Part shown: positions 44,052 through 53,064 of the stretch, piece after piece
Numbering within the stretch: the first letter of the stretch is position 1
How the letters are laid out: each line of letters opens with the position of its first letter
DNA from: Alcaligenaceae bacterium
GTDB lineage: Bacteria; Pseudomonadota; Gammaproteobacteria; Burkholderiales; Burkholderiaceae_B
Direction of reading: 5' to 3'
Assembly: GCA_013416395.1 (NCBI GenBank)
Contig: JACCEP010000004.1
Location: forward strand, 1 to 64,000
Length of the DNA stretch: 64,000 nt
The notes under the pieces: model-generated
What the model saw: only the letters and a program-made list of their open reading frames with translations
Database searches by the model: none
Told to the model about the DNA's origin: nothing
Made by a program: the position numbers and the translations under genes

Positions 44052-46181
44052 ATGTCCGAAAGATCGTCCCTGAGCGCGCTACTCCATCCGCGTAGTGTCG
44101 CGATCATTGGGGCTTCCGACGATGCGACGCGCATTGGCGGGAGGCCCCTTGCCTATATGTTGACTCAAGGTTTTGGGGGACGGCTGATGCCGGTCAATCC
44201 GAATCGCAGGACAGTTCAGGGCCTGACAGCATACGCTAGCGTGGCTGATCTGCCTGAGACGCCCGATGTGGCTATCGTAGCGGTGGCCGCTAGACTCGCA
44301 CCTGAGGCCGTTGCAGAACTGGGCAAGCGGGGAACGAAAGCCGCCATTGTTTTCTCCGCCGGATTTGCAGAGGGCGGAGCCGACGGAGCACTGATAGAGC
44401 AGCATATGGTGGCCGCAGCACGTCGGTATGGAATGCGTTTACTCGGTCCTAACTCTTTGGGGGTTGTGAATCCGCGTATCGGGTTTTACGGCAGCTTCAC
44501 TTCGGTTGTGGAGATGGGCTTTCCTCAGCCAGGTCGTGTGGGTATTGCAAGCCAGTCTGGCGCATACGGAAGTCATATTCTGGGCATCGCCAGAGAGTTT
44601 GGTATTGGCGTGTCCGCATGTGTGATGAGCGGCAATGAAAGCGATATCGATTTGGGAGACCTGGTACAGGCGTTTGTGGATGACCCTGATACGGACGTGA
44701 TCGCCGTCTACTCTGAGGGTATTCGGGACGGTGATAGCTTGCTTGCCGCACTGGAGTCTGCGCGTCGTGCTCGCAAACCTGTGGTCATGATGAAAGTGGG
44801 TACGAGTGAAATTGGTAGCGCTGCAGCCCAATCTCACACGGCTTCTATTGCTGGCAACGACCTCGTTACGGATGCAGTGCTGGCTGAGTACGGCGTAGTC
44901 AGGGCACGCTCTACGGAACACATGCTGGATGTAGCCAGGCTCGCGACTCGGCGTATTTATCCTGCGGACAATAGCCTGGGCGTGATTACCGTCAGTGGTG
45001 GAGCGGGGGTGATTGTGTCGGATGCGGCAGAGCTCCTTGGCCTTTCCATGCCAGAGATGCCGGTGGCGGCGCAGCAGCGGCTCAAGGCGCTCATTCCCTT
45101 TTGCTCGCCACGCAACCCGGTCGACTGCACCGCACAGTTCATGAACGATCTGAGCGTGGCCGGAAAATTCACTGATGCAGTGGTGCGCGAGGGCGGTTAC
45201 GGCTCGATTCTGGGGTTTTTCACGTACACCGCTGGTGCCGAGTCGATCGCCGACAACTTATGCGCCCAACTCAAGGCCGTGCGTGAGCGATATCCTGATC
45301 GATTATTCGTGTTGTCTATTCTGGCTTCCCGAGAACGAGTGCGCCAATACGAAGCCGATGGCTTCACGGTGTTTGAGGATCCGGCGCGAGCCGTGGCAGC
45401 CATTGACGCCATGGGGCAGTTTGGCCGCGCTTTTGCGCACACGCCGCGGGCTGCACCGCCTACTGTGCCTGCCGTGGCGCTTCCTTCGGCCACGCCAAGC
45501 GAAGCCGACGCCAAAGTGGTGCTGACCAAGGCTGGAATCGCTGTGGTGCCGGAGCGCACCTGCGATTCCGTCGAGTCGGCGGTGCAAGCGGCTCAGGCGC
45601 TGGGATATCCGGTGGTGATGAAGATTCTCTCACCGGATATTCTGCATAAGTCCGAGATGGGCGGCGTGCTGGTCGGTGTGGCGGATGAGCCTGCTGTACG
45701 CGAGGCGTATGCAACGCTGATCCAGAGAGCGCGTCAATCCGCCCCGCAAGCACGTATTGAGGGCGTGCTGGTCGCACGCCAGCTTTCAAATGGCGTCGAG
45801 TGCATCTTGGGTATTCAACGTGATCCTGTGTTCGGGCCTGTAGCCATGTTCGGCCTTGGAGGCATTTTTGTCGAAGTCATGAAAGACGTTGTGCTGCGTC
45901 GCTGTCCTTTTAATGAAAGTGAGGCGCGGGACATGATTCTCTCTATCCGTGGCGCACCCCTGCTGCAGGGGGTTCGTGGACGTCCTGCGGCCGATATTGA
46001 TGCATTGGCGCAGATGCTCGCGCGACTTTCTGTTTTCGCGATCCAGGCGGGACCACGCCTGCAGTCTATCGATCTGAATCCTGTGTTTGCCATGCCAAAG
46101 GGCCAGGGAGCCTACGCGGCCGATGCGGTGCTCGATCTACTGCCGCAGTTGCAGGAAGCGCCGTTGGGACTGTCGGCATGA
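44052..46181 (+). CDS. Acyl-CoA synthetase, NDP-forming
   Basis: 709 residues from MSERSSLSALLHPRSVAIIG at 44052; the frame is open further upstream but overlaps the Bug gene. Domains: CoA-binding (about 1-130), succinyl-CoA-ligase-like with the phospho-histidine loop QSHTASIAGND near 255, and a C-terminal ATP-grasp (about 485-700; GYPVVMKILSPDILHKSEMGG). It activates a carboxylic acid to its CoA ester at the cost of ATP to ADP. Overlaps the acyl-CoA dehydrogenase gene by 4 nt. Confidence 0.92.
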   Translation: MSERSSLSALLHPRSVAIIGASDDATRIGGRPLAYMLTQGFGGRLMPVNPNRRTVQGLTAYASVADLPETPDVAIVAVAARLAPEAVAELGKRGTKAAIVFSAGFAEGGADGALIEQHMVAAARRYGMRLLGPNSLGVVNPRIGFYGSFTSVVEMGFPQPGRVGIASQSGAYGSHILGIAREFGIGVSACVMSGNESDIDLGDLVQAFVDDPDTDVIAVYSEGIRDGDSLLAALESARRARKPVVMMKVGTSEIGSAAAQSHTASIAGNDLVTDAVLAEYGVVRARSTEHMLDVARLATRRIYPADNSLGVITVSGGAGVIVSDAAELLGLSMPEMPVAAQQRLKALIPFCSPRNPVDCTAQFMNDLSVAGKFTDAVVREGGYGSILGFFTYTAGAESIADNLCAQLKAVRERYPDRLFVLSILASRERVRQYEADGFTVFEDPARAVAAIDAMGQFGRAFAHTPRAAPPTVPAVALPSATPSEADAKVVLTKAGIAVVPERTCDSVESAVQAAQALGYPVVMKILSPDILHKSEMGGVLVGVADEPAVREAYATLIQRARQSAPQARIEGVLVARQLSNGVECILGIQRDPVFGPVAMFGLGGIFVEVMKDVVLRRCPFNESEARDMILSIRGAPLLQGVRGRPAADIDALAQMLARLSVFAIQAGPRLQSIDLNPVFAMPKGQGAYAADAVLDLLPQLQEAPLGLSA

Positions 46182-47353
46182 TCCGCGACCAGGCATTGTT
46201 ACGCGCGCTGCTTGAGGCCATAGAACGTTTTGTGCGTGAGCAGCTTGTACCTGCGGAACAGGCCGTCGACGAAGCTGATGAAATTCCGCCGGAAATCGTG
46301 CAGGGAATGAAGGACTTGGGGTTGTGCGGAATGAGTATTCCTCAGGAGTACGGCGGCCTGGGTCTGACCACAGAAGAAGAGGTGTTGGCAACTATCGCCT
46401 TATGCCACGCCTCACCGGCGTTTCGCTCGCTGATCGGCACAACGGTGGGCATAGGCTCGCAAGGCATTCTGATGGACGGCACAGCAGAGCAAAAGGAGCG
46501 CTTTCTGCCGGCACTGGCTGGTGGCGAGACACTGGCCAGCTTTGCGCTGACGGAGCCTGAAGCCGGATCGGACGCGGCCTCTTTACGTACCTCGGCGCGA
46601 CGTGTAGAGGATGCGCAAGGAGCGCACTACCTGATCAATGGAACCAAGCGCTACATCACCAATGCGCCCTACGCCGGATTGTTTACCGTCATGGCGCGAA
46701 CAGGCGAGGCTGGCTCAGGTGCCAAAGGCGTAACGGCTTTCATTGTCGATGGCGGTACACCGGGCATCAGTTTTGGCAAGCGTGATCGAAAAATGGGACA
46801 AAAGGGGTCGCACACCTGCGACGTGATGTTTGATGAGGTCAAAGTACCTGTAGACCGAATTATCGGCGGAGAGGCCGGCAAGGGTCAGGGCTTCAGAACT
46901 GCAATGAAAGTGCTGGATAAGGGGCGCCTTACGATTGCCGCAGTGTGTGTGGGGGCCGCTGAGCGCATGCTGAATGATGCATTGCGTTATGCCATGGAGC
47001 GCCGCCAGTTTGGCCAGCCCATTGCGCAATTTCAGTTGGTGCAAGCGATGCTGGCCGATAGCCGTACGGAAATCTATGCGGCGCGTAGTATGTTGATCGA
47101 TGCTGCGCGCAGGCGTGATGAGGGCGAGCGTATCGCGACACAGGCGGCCTGCTGCAAGCTTTTCGCATCGGAGATGTGCGGGCGGGTGGCTGATCGTGCC
47201 GTTCAGATATTTGGCGGTGCGGGTTACGTGGCCGACAGCGGCATTGAGCGCTTTTATCGTGATGTGCGTCTGTTCCGTATCTTTGAGGGGACAAGCCAAA
47301 TCCAGCAGTTGGTTATCGCCCGCAACATGTTGCGCGAGGCAAACCATGGTTGA
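46178..47353 (+). CDS. Acyl-CoA dehydrogenase
   Basis: 391 residues with all three ACAD domains: FALTEPEAGSDAASLRT (FAD loop), RRQFGQPIAQFQLVQAMLAD, and the catalytic base region YRDVRLFRIFEGTSQIQQL, with Glu in FEGTSQ. It introduces the 2,3 double bond into the acyl-CoA with transfer of electrons to ETF. Start ATG overlaps the synthetase stop; the end overlaps the MaoC gene by eight bases. Confidence 0.94.
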   Translation: MIRDQALLRALLEAIERFVREQLVPAEQAVDEADEIPPEIVQGMKDLGLCGMSIPQEYGGLGLTTEEEVLATIALCHASPAFRSLIGTTVGIGSQGILMDGTAEQKERFLPALAGGETLASFALTEPEAGSDAASLRTSARRVEDAQGAHYLINGTKRYITNAPYAGLFTVMARTGEAGSGAKGVTAFIVDGGTPGISFGKRDRKMGQKGSHTCDVMFDEVKVPVDRIIGGEAGKGQGFRTAMKVLDKGRLTIAAVCVGAAERMLNDALRYAMERRQFGQPIAQFQLVQAMLADSRTEIYAARSMLIDAARRRDEGERIATQAACCKLFASEMCGRVADRAVQIFGGAGYVADSGIERFYRDVRLFRIFEGTSQIQQLVIARNMLREANHG

Positions 47354-48224
47354 TGCGGTATTCGATCCGCACGCGTTGCTTGCTCGGAAATTTTCGCCAG
47401 TGCGTCATGACTACAGCGAGCGCGATTGCATGCTTTTTTCTCTGGGCTGTGGATTGGGCCAGGATCCACTGGATGCAGGTCAGTTGCGTTATGTCTATGA
47501 GGGTGAAAAGGGCGGGTTGGCTGTCTTTCCGGTAATGGTCAATGTGCTGGGCTATTCGGGTTTCTGGGCCGATCAGCCGGATACTGGAATTGCCTGGCGC
47601 AAGTTGGTGCATGCAGAGCAGGCAATTGTTCTGCACAGGCCGCTGTCTGCTCAAGGCAGTGTGATTGGCCGCAATCGCGTGCTTGCCTTGCATGACAAGG
47701 GGATCGAAAAAGGTGCGCTAATGCTGCAGGAGCGTGAGATTGTCGATGCCGCCAGCGGCGAAATGCTGGCTCAGGTCATGCAAACAACGCTATTGCGAGG
47801 CAATGGCGGCTCCGGTGCAAAGCTGGGGCCAATCCCGAGAGCGCCGCATCCGATGCCGCACCGCGTTGCCGACGCCGTATGCGACCTGTCGACGCTACCT
47901 CAAGCTGCCTTGCTGTATCGATTGAACGGCGATCTCAATCCTCTGCATGCAGACCCTGTTGTCGCTGCCGCAGCGGGTTTCCCGCGTCCCATTTTGCACG
48001 GCCTGGCGACCATGGGTGTAGCGGCTCATGCAGTGCTCAAAACGATGCTTGGCTACGACGAGCGATTGTTGCGCGCCATGCGGGTTCGATTCACTGCACC
48101 CGTTTTTCCGGGTGACACCCTGCGCACCGAGATGTGGCGGGATGGCGATGTGGTGTCGCTGCGCACCATCGCGCTTGAGCGCAGCGTACAGGTACTTGGC
48201 GCCGGTCGCATAGACCTGGCTTGA
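47346..48224 (+). CDS. MaoC-like double hot-dog hydratase
   Basis: 292 residues from MVDAVFDPHALLARKF at 47346 (an open frame extends upstream inside the previous gene but has no family similarity). Two hot-dog folds: the degenerate N-terminal one, and the C-terminal one with the hydratase-2 motif YRLNGDLNPLHADPVVAAAA and ILHGL, containing the catalytic Asp and His. Related to the hydratase part of peroxisomal multifunctional enzyme 2, it forms R-3-hydroxyacyl-CoA. The operon also holds a crotonase-type hydratase. Confidence 0.9.
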   Translation: MVDAVFDPHALLARKFSPVRHDYSERDCMLFSLGCGLGQDPLDAGQLRYVYEGEKGGLAVFPVMVNVLGYSGFWADQPDTGIAWRKLVHAEQAIVLHRPLSAQGSVIGRNRVLALHDKGIEKGALMLQEREIVDAASGEMLAQVMQTTLLRGNGGSGAKLGPIPRAPHPMPHRVADAVCDLSTLPQAALLYRLNGDLNPLHADPVVAAAAGFPRPILHGLATMGVAAHAVLKTMLGYDERLLRAMRVRFTAPVFPGDTLRTEMWRDGDVVSLRTIALERSVQVLGAGRIDLA

Positions 48225-48248
48225 ACGATTGACGAAAAGGAGTGTTCA

Positions 48249-48998
48249 ATGGATCTGGAAATTAAAAACAAAGTGGCGATTGTGACGGGCTCGGCACGCG
48301 GTCTGGGCGCGGCGACCGCACGCAGGCTGGCACAGGAAGGCGCGCGGGTAATCGTAACGGATGTGCTTGCCGATGCGGCGCATGCCTACGCACAATCTTT
48401 GCGTGATGAAGGGCTACAGGCGCATAGTGTCGTGGCTGATGTCACGCGGGCTGATCAGGTTCAGGCCTTGGTGGACGAGGCGGTGAATCATTTTGGCGGT
48501 GTTCACATTCTGGTCAATAACGCTGGATTTCCACGCGACAAATATCTGGTCAAGATGTCCGAGGAGGACTGGGATCTCGTGATGGAGGTCATGCTCAAGG
48601 GCGCCTTTCTGGTCACGCGCGCTGTCATGCCACGCTTTATTGAGCAGGGATGGGGACGTGTGATCAACATTAGTTCCAGAGCGCATTTTGGCAACCCGAC
48701 ACAGGCAAACTATTCGGCGGCAAAGGCAGGCTTGATCGGAATGGCCAAAGCGCTGGCGTTGGAGGAAGGCAGGTATGGCGTGACGGTTAACTGTATTGCG
48801 CCCGGCTTTATAGAGACCGAGATGGTTCAGGCGCTGCCTACTTATGCAACTATTAAGGAACGTGCGGTGCAGATGCAACCGATCAAGCGTGCCGGTCAGC
48901 CACAGGATATTGCGGATGCAGTGGCCTTTCTTGCATCTGAGCGCGCCGGGTTTATTACCGGAGAAGTGCTTCATGTGACAGGCGGGCGTTATGGCTGA
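48249..48998 (+). CDS. Short-chain dehydrogenase (3-hydroxyacyl-CoA dehydrogenase candidate)
   Basis: 249 residues, FabG-like SDR: TGSARGLGAA, VTDVLAD (Asp, NAD type), NNAGFP, and the catalytic Ser and Tyr-x3-Lys in NISSRAHFGNPTQANYSAAK. AAAGGAG lies a few bases before the ATG. It sits between the R-specific hydratase and the thiolase genes, so the likely reaction is oxidation of a 3-hydroxyacyl-CoA to the 3-oxoacyl-CoA. Overlaps the next gene by eight bases. Confidence 0.91.
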   Translation: MDLEIKNKVAIVTGSARGLGAATARRLAQEGARVIVTDVLADAAHAYAQSLRDEGLQAHSVVADVTRADQVQALVDEAVNHFGGVHILVNNAGFPRDKYLVKMSEEDWDLVMEVMLKGAFLVTRAVMPRFIEQGWGRVINISSRAHFGNPTQANYSAAKAGLIGMAKALALEEGRYGVTVNCIAPGFIETEMVQALPTYATIKERAVQMQPIKRAGQPQDIADAVAFLASERAGFITGEVLHVTGGRYG

Positions 48999-49812
48999 GC
49001 CCGGCAAGGTGGCCGAACCCGTCTTATGCCACATAGAGGATGGCGTGGCCATTCTCACACTGAACAATCCTCCGCTTAATGTGGTGTACAAGGGCTTGAC
49101 CGAGGCGCTGGGTGAATGGTTGCAGCGTTTGGCTGATGATGCTTCAGTACGGGTGCTGGTGGTAACGGGTGCGGGTGATCGCGCTTTTTGCGCAGGTTCT
49201 GACATAGCCGAATTCCGGCCGTTGATGAAGAAAGGCATGATCGTTCCGGCAAAGCTGGCACTGCAGCACCGCGTTTTTGCGGCACTGGATGACTTTCCCA
49301 AGCCGACCCTGGCGGCCATTAATGGTCTGGCTTATGGAGGTGGGTTGGAGATTGCGGTCTGTTGCGATCTGATCGTGGCTGATGCCGGGGCACGCTTCGC
49401 GTTGCCTGAGATAAAGCTGGGTGTATTCCCCGGCAGCGGTGGACCTGTGCGCGTTACGCGTCGTGTGGGAATGTCCAGGGCCAAGGAACTGATGTTTCTG
49501 GGTGAACCTATCAACGCGGGTACGGCACTGGCTTGGGGGTTGATCAATCGTGTGACCGAGGCCGGCCAGGCAATGCCAACGGCGATGGGTCTGGCTCGCA
49601 CCTTGGTCAGCGGTCCACCGCTGGCGTTGTCGCTCTGCAAGCGGGCGATTGATCTGGCCCAGGGCGCTACCGAGAATATCGCCATAGCTCAGGCTTTGCC
49701 GCTTTCGGATCGTGTGTTCAGCTCGACCGAGTCTCAGGAAGGCGTGCGCGCTTTTCTTGCCAAGGAATCCCCCAATTTTCCGGATGCCTTGCATCCCAAG
49801 GAGTCGTTATGA
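48991..49812 (+). CDS. Enoyl-CoA hydratase/isomerase family protein
   Basis: 273 residues with the crotonase fold: oxyanion-hole segments DRAFCAGSDIAEF and NGLAYGGGLEIAVCCDLIVA. Both catalytic glutamates are in place (GGGLEIA and ALPEIKLGVFPGSGG), so hydratase activity is possible. With a MaoC hydratase already present, this one may serve a different step such as ring or branched-chain hydration or hydrolysis. Start overlaps the SDR gene; the end overlaps the thiolase start. Confidence 0.91.
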   Translation: MAEPGKVAEPVLCHIEDGVAILTLNNPPLNVVYKGLTEALGEWLQRLADDASVRVLVVTGAGDRAFCAGSDIAEFRPLMKKGMIVPAKLALQHRVFAALDDFPKPTLAAINGLAYGGGLEIAVCCDLIVADAGARFALPEIKLGVFPGSGGPVRVTRRVGMSRAKELMFLGEPINAGTALAWGLINRVTEAGQAMPTAMGLARTLVSGPPLALSLCKRAIDLAQGATENIAIAQALPLSDRVFSSTESQEGVRAFLAKESPNFPDALHPKESL

Positions 49813-51005
49813 GAAGAGCAGCCATTGTCTCGCCGCTGCGCACCCCCATAGGGGCGTTCGGCGGAAGTCTGCGGAACGTGCCCGTGGAGGAACTAGGTGC
49901 GACCGTCGCACGCGCCATCGTGGCACGGACGAAATTAGATCCTATGCTTATCGAAGATGTGGTGTTTGCGCACTCGTATGCAAATGGTGAGGTGCCATGT
50001 ACGGGACGCTGGGTCGCCTTGCAAGCAGGCTTTCCCATAGGGGTCGCAGGCATGCAATTGGATAGGCGCTGCGGCAGTGGGTTGCAGGCGATTGCCACCG
50101 CCGCCATGATGGTGCAGACGGGCGTGGCCGATGTGGTCATGGCTGGAGGCGTCGAAAGCATGAGCAATGTCGAGTACTACTCCACCGATATGCGTTGGGG
50201 TAAGCGTGCCGGGACGGTCCGCTTCCACGACCGTCTGGAACGTGGACGTGAACGGTCGCAGCCTGTGGCCCGCTTCGGCGCCATCAGCGGCATGATTGAG
50301 ACGGCGGAGAATCTGGCGCGTGATTATGGCATTTCACGCGCGCAGGCAGACGCTTTCGCCTTGCGCAGCCAGCAACGTGCTGCCGCAGCCTGGGGCTCTG
50401 GCAAATTCGCTGAAGAAGTGGTCCCGGTGTCTGTACCGCAACGCAAGGCGGATCCTATATTAGTTGAGCGCGACGAGGGGATCCGCGCCGAGTTGACGCT
50501 GGAGCAGCTTGCCCGTCTGAGGCCATTGATGGAAGGCGGTGTTGTGACGGCAGGAAATGCCTGCCAGCAGAATGACGCTGCAGCCGCTTGCCTGGTGGTT
50601 GCTGAAGACAAGCTGGCCACGCTTGGGCTCGATCCTATCGGTTATCTGCATAGTTGGGCAGCGGCGGGTTGCGAGCCCTCGCATATGGGTATTGGGCCTG
50701 TGCCTGCCGTGCGAAAACTTTTTGATCGCAATGGCCTGGGTTTCAATGACATGGGTCTGGTCGAACTGAACGAGGCGTTCGCCTGTCAGGCGTTGGCGTG
50801 TTTGAAAGGATGGGGCTGGGACGACCATGAGCGTCTGAATGTCAACGGTTCAGGCATCTCGCTAGGCCACCCTGTTGGTGCGACGGGTGTGCGCATCATG
50901 ACCACATTGCTCTATGAAATGAGGCGACGCGGCTTGCGTTACGGACTCGAGACCATGTGCATAGGCGGCGGCCAAGGTCTGGCCGCAGTTTTCGAGGGGG
51001 TGTGA
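49809..51005 (+). CDS. Thiolase (acyl-CoA acetyltransferase)
   Basis: 398 residues. Nucleophile Cys88 in [12 protein letters not shown]; then [20 protein letters not shown] with the active-site His, and CIGGGQGLA with the second Cys. It cleaves a 3-oxoacyl-CoA to acetyl-CoA (or propionyl-CoA) and a shortened acyl-CoA. Start overlaps the enoyl-CoA hydratase gene by 4 nt. Confidence 0.94.
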   Translation: MRRAAIVSPLRTPIGAFGGSLRNVPVEELGATVARAIVARTKLDPMLIEDVVFAHSYANGEVPCTGRWVALQAGFPIGVAGMQLDRRCGSGLQAIATAAMMVQTGVADVVMAGGVESMSNVEYYSTDMRWGKRAGTVRFHDRLERGRERSQPVARFGAISGMIETAENLARDYGISRAQADAFALRSQQRAAAAWGSGKFAEEVVPVSVPQRKADPILVERDEGIRAELTLEQLARLRPLMEGGVVTAGNACQQNDAAAACLVVAEDKLATLGLDPIGYLHSWAAAGCEPSHMGIGPVPAVRKLFDRNGLGFNDMGLVELNEAFACQALACLKGWGWDDHERLNVNGSGISLGHPVGATGVRIMTTLLYEMRRRGLRYGLETMCIGGGQGLAAVFEGV

Positions 51006-51048
51006 TGCGATCGGCTCCAGTGGTTAACTTGTCCATCATCCATAAGTC

Positions 51049-52293
51049 ATGACTTATCCATTTTTACAAGGCCTGCGGGTGATTGAAAGCTCTGCTTTCA
51101 TCGCCGCGCCCCTGGCCGGTCTGACCCTGGCCCAATCGGGTGCGGATGTTATCCGCGTGGATATACCCGGTGGCGGGATCGATTACGCCAGAATGCCCCG
51201 GATGCCGCATCCTGACCGTAAAGGTCGCAGTCTCTACTGGACGGCCTTGAACAAAGGCAAACGTTCGATTGCTGTTGATTTGCGTAGACCCGAGGGGCGA
51301 GAACTGATTCAGGCGCTGGCGACGGCATCGGGCGCCCAGGCAGGTGTCCTGCTGACGAACATCGGCACGCCCTGGTTGGCGCATGATGTATTGGCTGCGC
51401 GGCGCGCAGACCTGATCAGTTGTACGATACAAGGTAATGGCGACGGTAGCACTGCGGTGGACTATACCGTTAACTGTGCGACAGGTTATCCGTTGGTGAC
51501 GGGTGGTGGCTCTGCACAGCAACCGGTCAATCATGTTCTGCCTGCCTGGGATATCGCTTGCGCCTATCAGGCCGCATTTGCACTGGCTGCCGCGGTTTTT
51601 CACCGACAAGTCAGTGGACAAGGCGCTGAACTCAAGCTCGCCTTGTCTGATGTCGCGTTCAGCACGCTTTCTAACTTGGGCGTGCTGGCCGAGGCTGAAG
51701 TCTTGCGGCAGGAACGCCCCTCGATTGGAAATCACCTTTATGGTGCTTTTGGCCGTGATTTCAGTACGCGCGATGGGCATCGTCTCATGGTTGTGGCAAT
51801 CTCTGCAGGGCAATGGAAAAATCTAGTGCGTGCCTGCGATATTGGCTCGGCCGTGCAGGCATTGGCGCAGCGCACCGGAATGGACCTGAACGACGAAGCG
51901 CAACGTTTTGAGGCGCGCGTACATATCGCTGCGTTGCTTGAGCCGTGGTTCGCTGTTCGCACACGCGAACAGGCCGAGTCTGAGTTGACCGCGCATCGGG
52001 CCACCTGGGGTCGCTATGCAAGCGTGCGTGATGCCTTAGCCACAGATGCCAGGCTTAGTCTCCAGAATCCAATCTTCGAGAAGCATAAGACGCCAGGGAT
52101 TGGCGAGCATATGGCCGCCGGTTCAGCGATTCGGGTCTCGGCCATGTCGCGTGCCGAGACTGCACCGGCGCCATTGTTGGGGACACACACCGATCAGGTA
52201 CTGCAGGAGATACTGGGCCTGGATTCGGCGGCAGTTGGTCGACTACATGATGCGGGAGTCGTGGCCGGACCAGAGTGTGATCCGTCGGTCTGA
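51049..52293 (+). CDS. CaiB/BaiF family III CoA transferase
   Basis: 414 residues. The N-terminal LQGLRVIESSAFIAAPLAGLTLAQSGADVIRVD and the Asp-containing PAWDIACAYQAAFALAAAVFHR are family III hallmarks. It moves CoA between acids through an aspartyl-CoA thioester. It is less glycine-rich than carnitine or formyl transferases. It is last in the operon, so the pathway has two ways to activate its acid: this transferase and the ATP-dependent synthetase. Confidence 0.92.
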   Translation: MTYPFLQGLRVIESSAFIAAPLAGLTLAQSGADVIRVDIPGGGIDYARMPRMPHPDRKGRSLYWTALNKGKRSIAVDLRRPEGRELIQALATASGAQAGVLLTNIGTPWLAHDVLAARRADLISCTIQGNGDGSTAVDYTVNCATGYPLVTGGGSAQQPVNHVLPAWDIACAYQAAFALAAAVFHRQVSGQGAELKLALSDVAFSTLSNLGVLAEAEVLRQERPSIGNHLYGAFGRDFSTRDGHRLMVVAISAGQWKNLVRACDIGSAVQALAQRTGMDLNDEAQRFEARVHIAALLEPWFAVRTREQAESELTAHRATWGRYASVRDALATDARLSLQNPIFEKHKTPGIGEHMAAGSAIRVSAMSRAETAPAPLLGTHTDQVLQEILGLDSAAVGRLHDAGVVAGPECDPSV

Positions 52294-52476
52294 AACAAGC
52301 TTACGACGATGCCGCTTTAGACTCTGAGGACATGGTGAGGGTCGTCGATGTACAGCAACCAAGCCAAAAATTTGAGACTGGGCCTCACCCGAAGGCGGCC
52401 CTGATCTCGAAGCCCCTCGCACTACCGTACACCCGTCAAAACGCAGATAGCCACTGGTAAATCGGAGGCAGAATGC

Positions 52477-52571
52477 TATCGATTTAATCGATATCGTCGC
52501 TTTATCGAAAAATCCGATATTTGATTTTTATCGATATAATCGATAATATAAAAATATCGAAACTTTCGATA
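52477..52571. promoter_or_regulatory. Four evenly spaced HipB-type operators
   Basis: Four 17-bp elements of the form TATCGAN-N3-NTCGATA lie at 52477-52493, 52503-52519, 52529-52545 and 52555-52571. Their centres are exactly 26 bp apart (52485, 52511, 52537, 52563). Elements 1, 3 and 4 have perfect arms; element 2 has one mismatch. The last ends 10 bases before the hipB start. E. coli hipBA likewise has four operators, but with TATCC-N8-GGATA. The rest of 52294-52476 shows no gene or clear signal. Confidence 0.85.
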
Positions 52572-52581
52572 TTCAACTCCC

Positions 52582-52824
52582 ATGTACAAATTATCTACCA
52601 GTGATCAGATCGGCCAATTGCTCACGGCCAGGCGCAAGGCCCTAGTGCTCACGCAGGCAGAGGTCGCAGCACGCTTGGGCATCAGTCAGAACCGCCTGTC
52701 TGAGATTGAAAACCAACCTGGCGTGCTGACAGTTGAACGTTTACTTGCGTTGACGGGTATTTTGGGGCTGGAGGTGTGGTTGCAGGAGCATCCCCAAAAG
52801 ACTCCAGCACAGGGTGAGTGGTAG
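52582..52824 (+). CDS. hipB: HipB-like Xre-family antitoxin
   Basis: 80 residues with one Xre helix-turn-helix (IGQLLTARRKALVLTQAEVA, ARLGISQNRLSEIENQPG) and a HipB-like C-terminal tail (LALTGILGLEVWLQEHP). HipB binds operators as a dimer and neutralises the HipA kinase. The gene has an elaborate four-site operator region just upstream, but the hipA gene after it is dead, so this is a self-regulated orphan. There is little room for a ribosome site between the last operator and the ATG, so repression probably also covers translation initiation. Confidence 0.88.
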   Translation: MYKLSTSDQIGQLLTARRKALVLTQAEVAARLGISQNRLSEIENQPGVLTVERLLALTGILGLEVWLQEHPQKTPAQGEW

Positions 52825-52826
52825 TC

Positions 52827-53039
52827 ATGGCACGAAGAGCCAGAACACGAAGTCTCGCGATTTGAGCTAATGGTGTACGAGTAGGGCAATGGCAGATGTC
52901 TTCGGGTGGCGATACCTTCATTTACGACTCCCTGTGGGTAGCTTCGCTGGTGGGGCGCGCTTTGTCGTTGTCCTTGCCCTTCACTCTGGATAATGCGCCA
53001 TTGCACAGCCCAGCAGTGCACCACTCTCACCCGCGATAA
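52827..53039 (+). pseudogene. hipA toxin-kinase fragment (nonsense codon and 3' deletion)
   Basis: Two bases after the hipB stop, a frame starting with ATG reads MARRARTRSLAI, TGA, ANGVRVGQWQMSSGGDTFIY, and on to VASLVGRALSLSLPFTLDNA. This is the HipA N-terminal subdomain, including the conserved LSLSLPF. Codon 13 is TGA where relatives have tryptophan (TGG), and similarity ends after about 60 codons. The kinase domain of more than 300 residues is absent. The gene cannot make a toxin. Confidence 0.85.
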
Positions 53040-53064
53040 CCCTCTTATTTATGGAGAGAACCGC

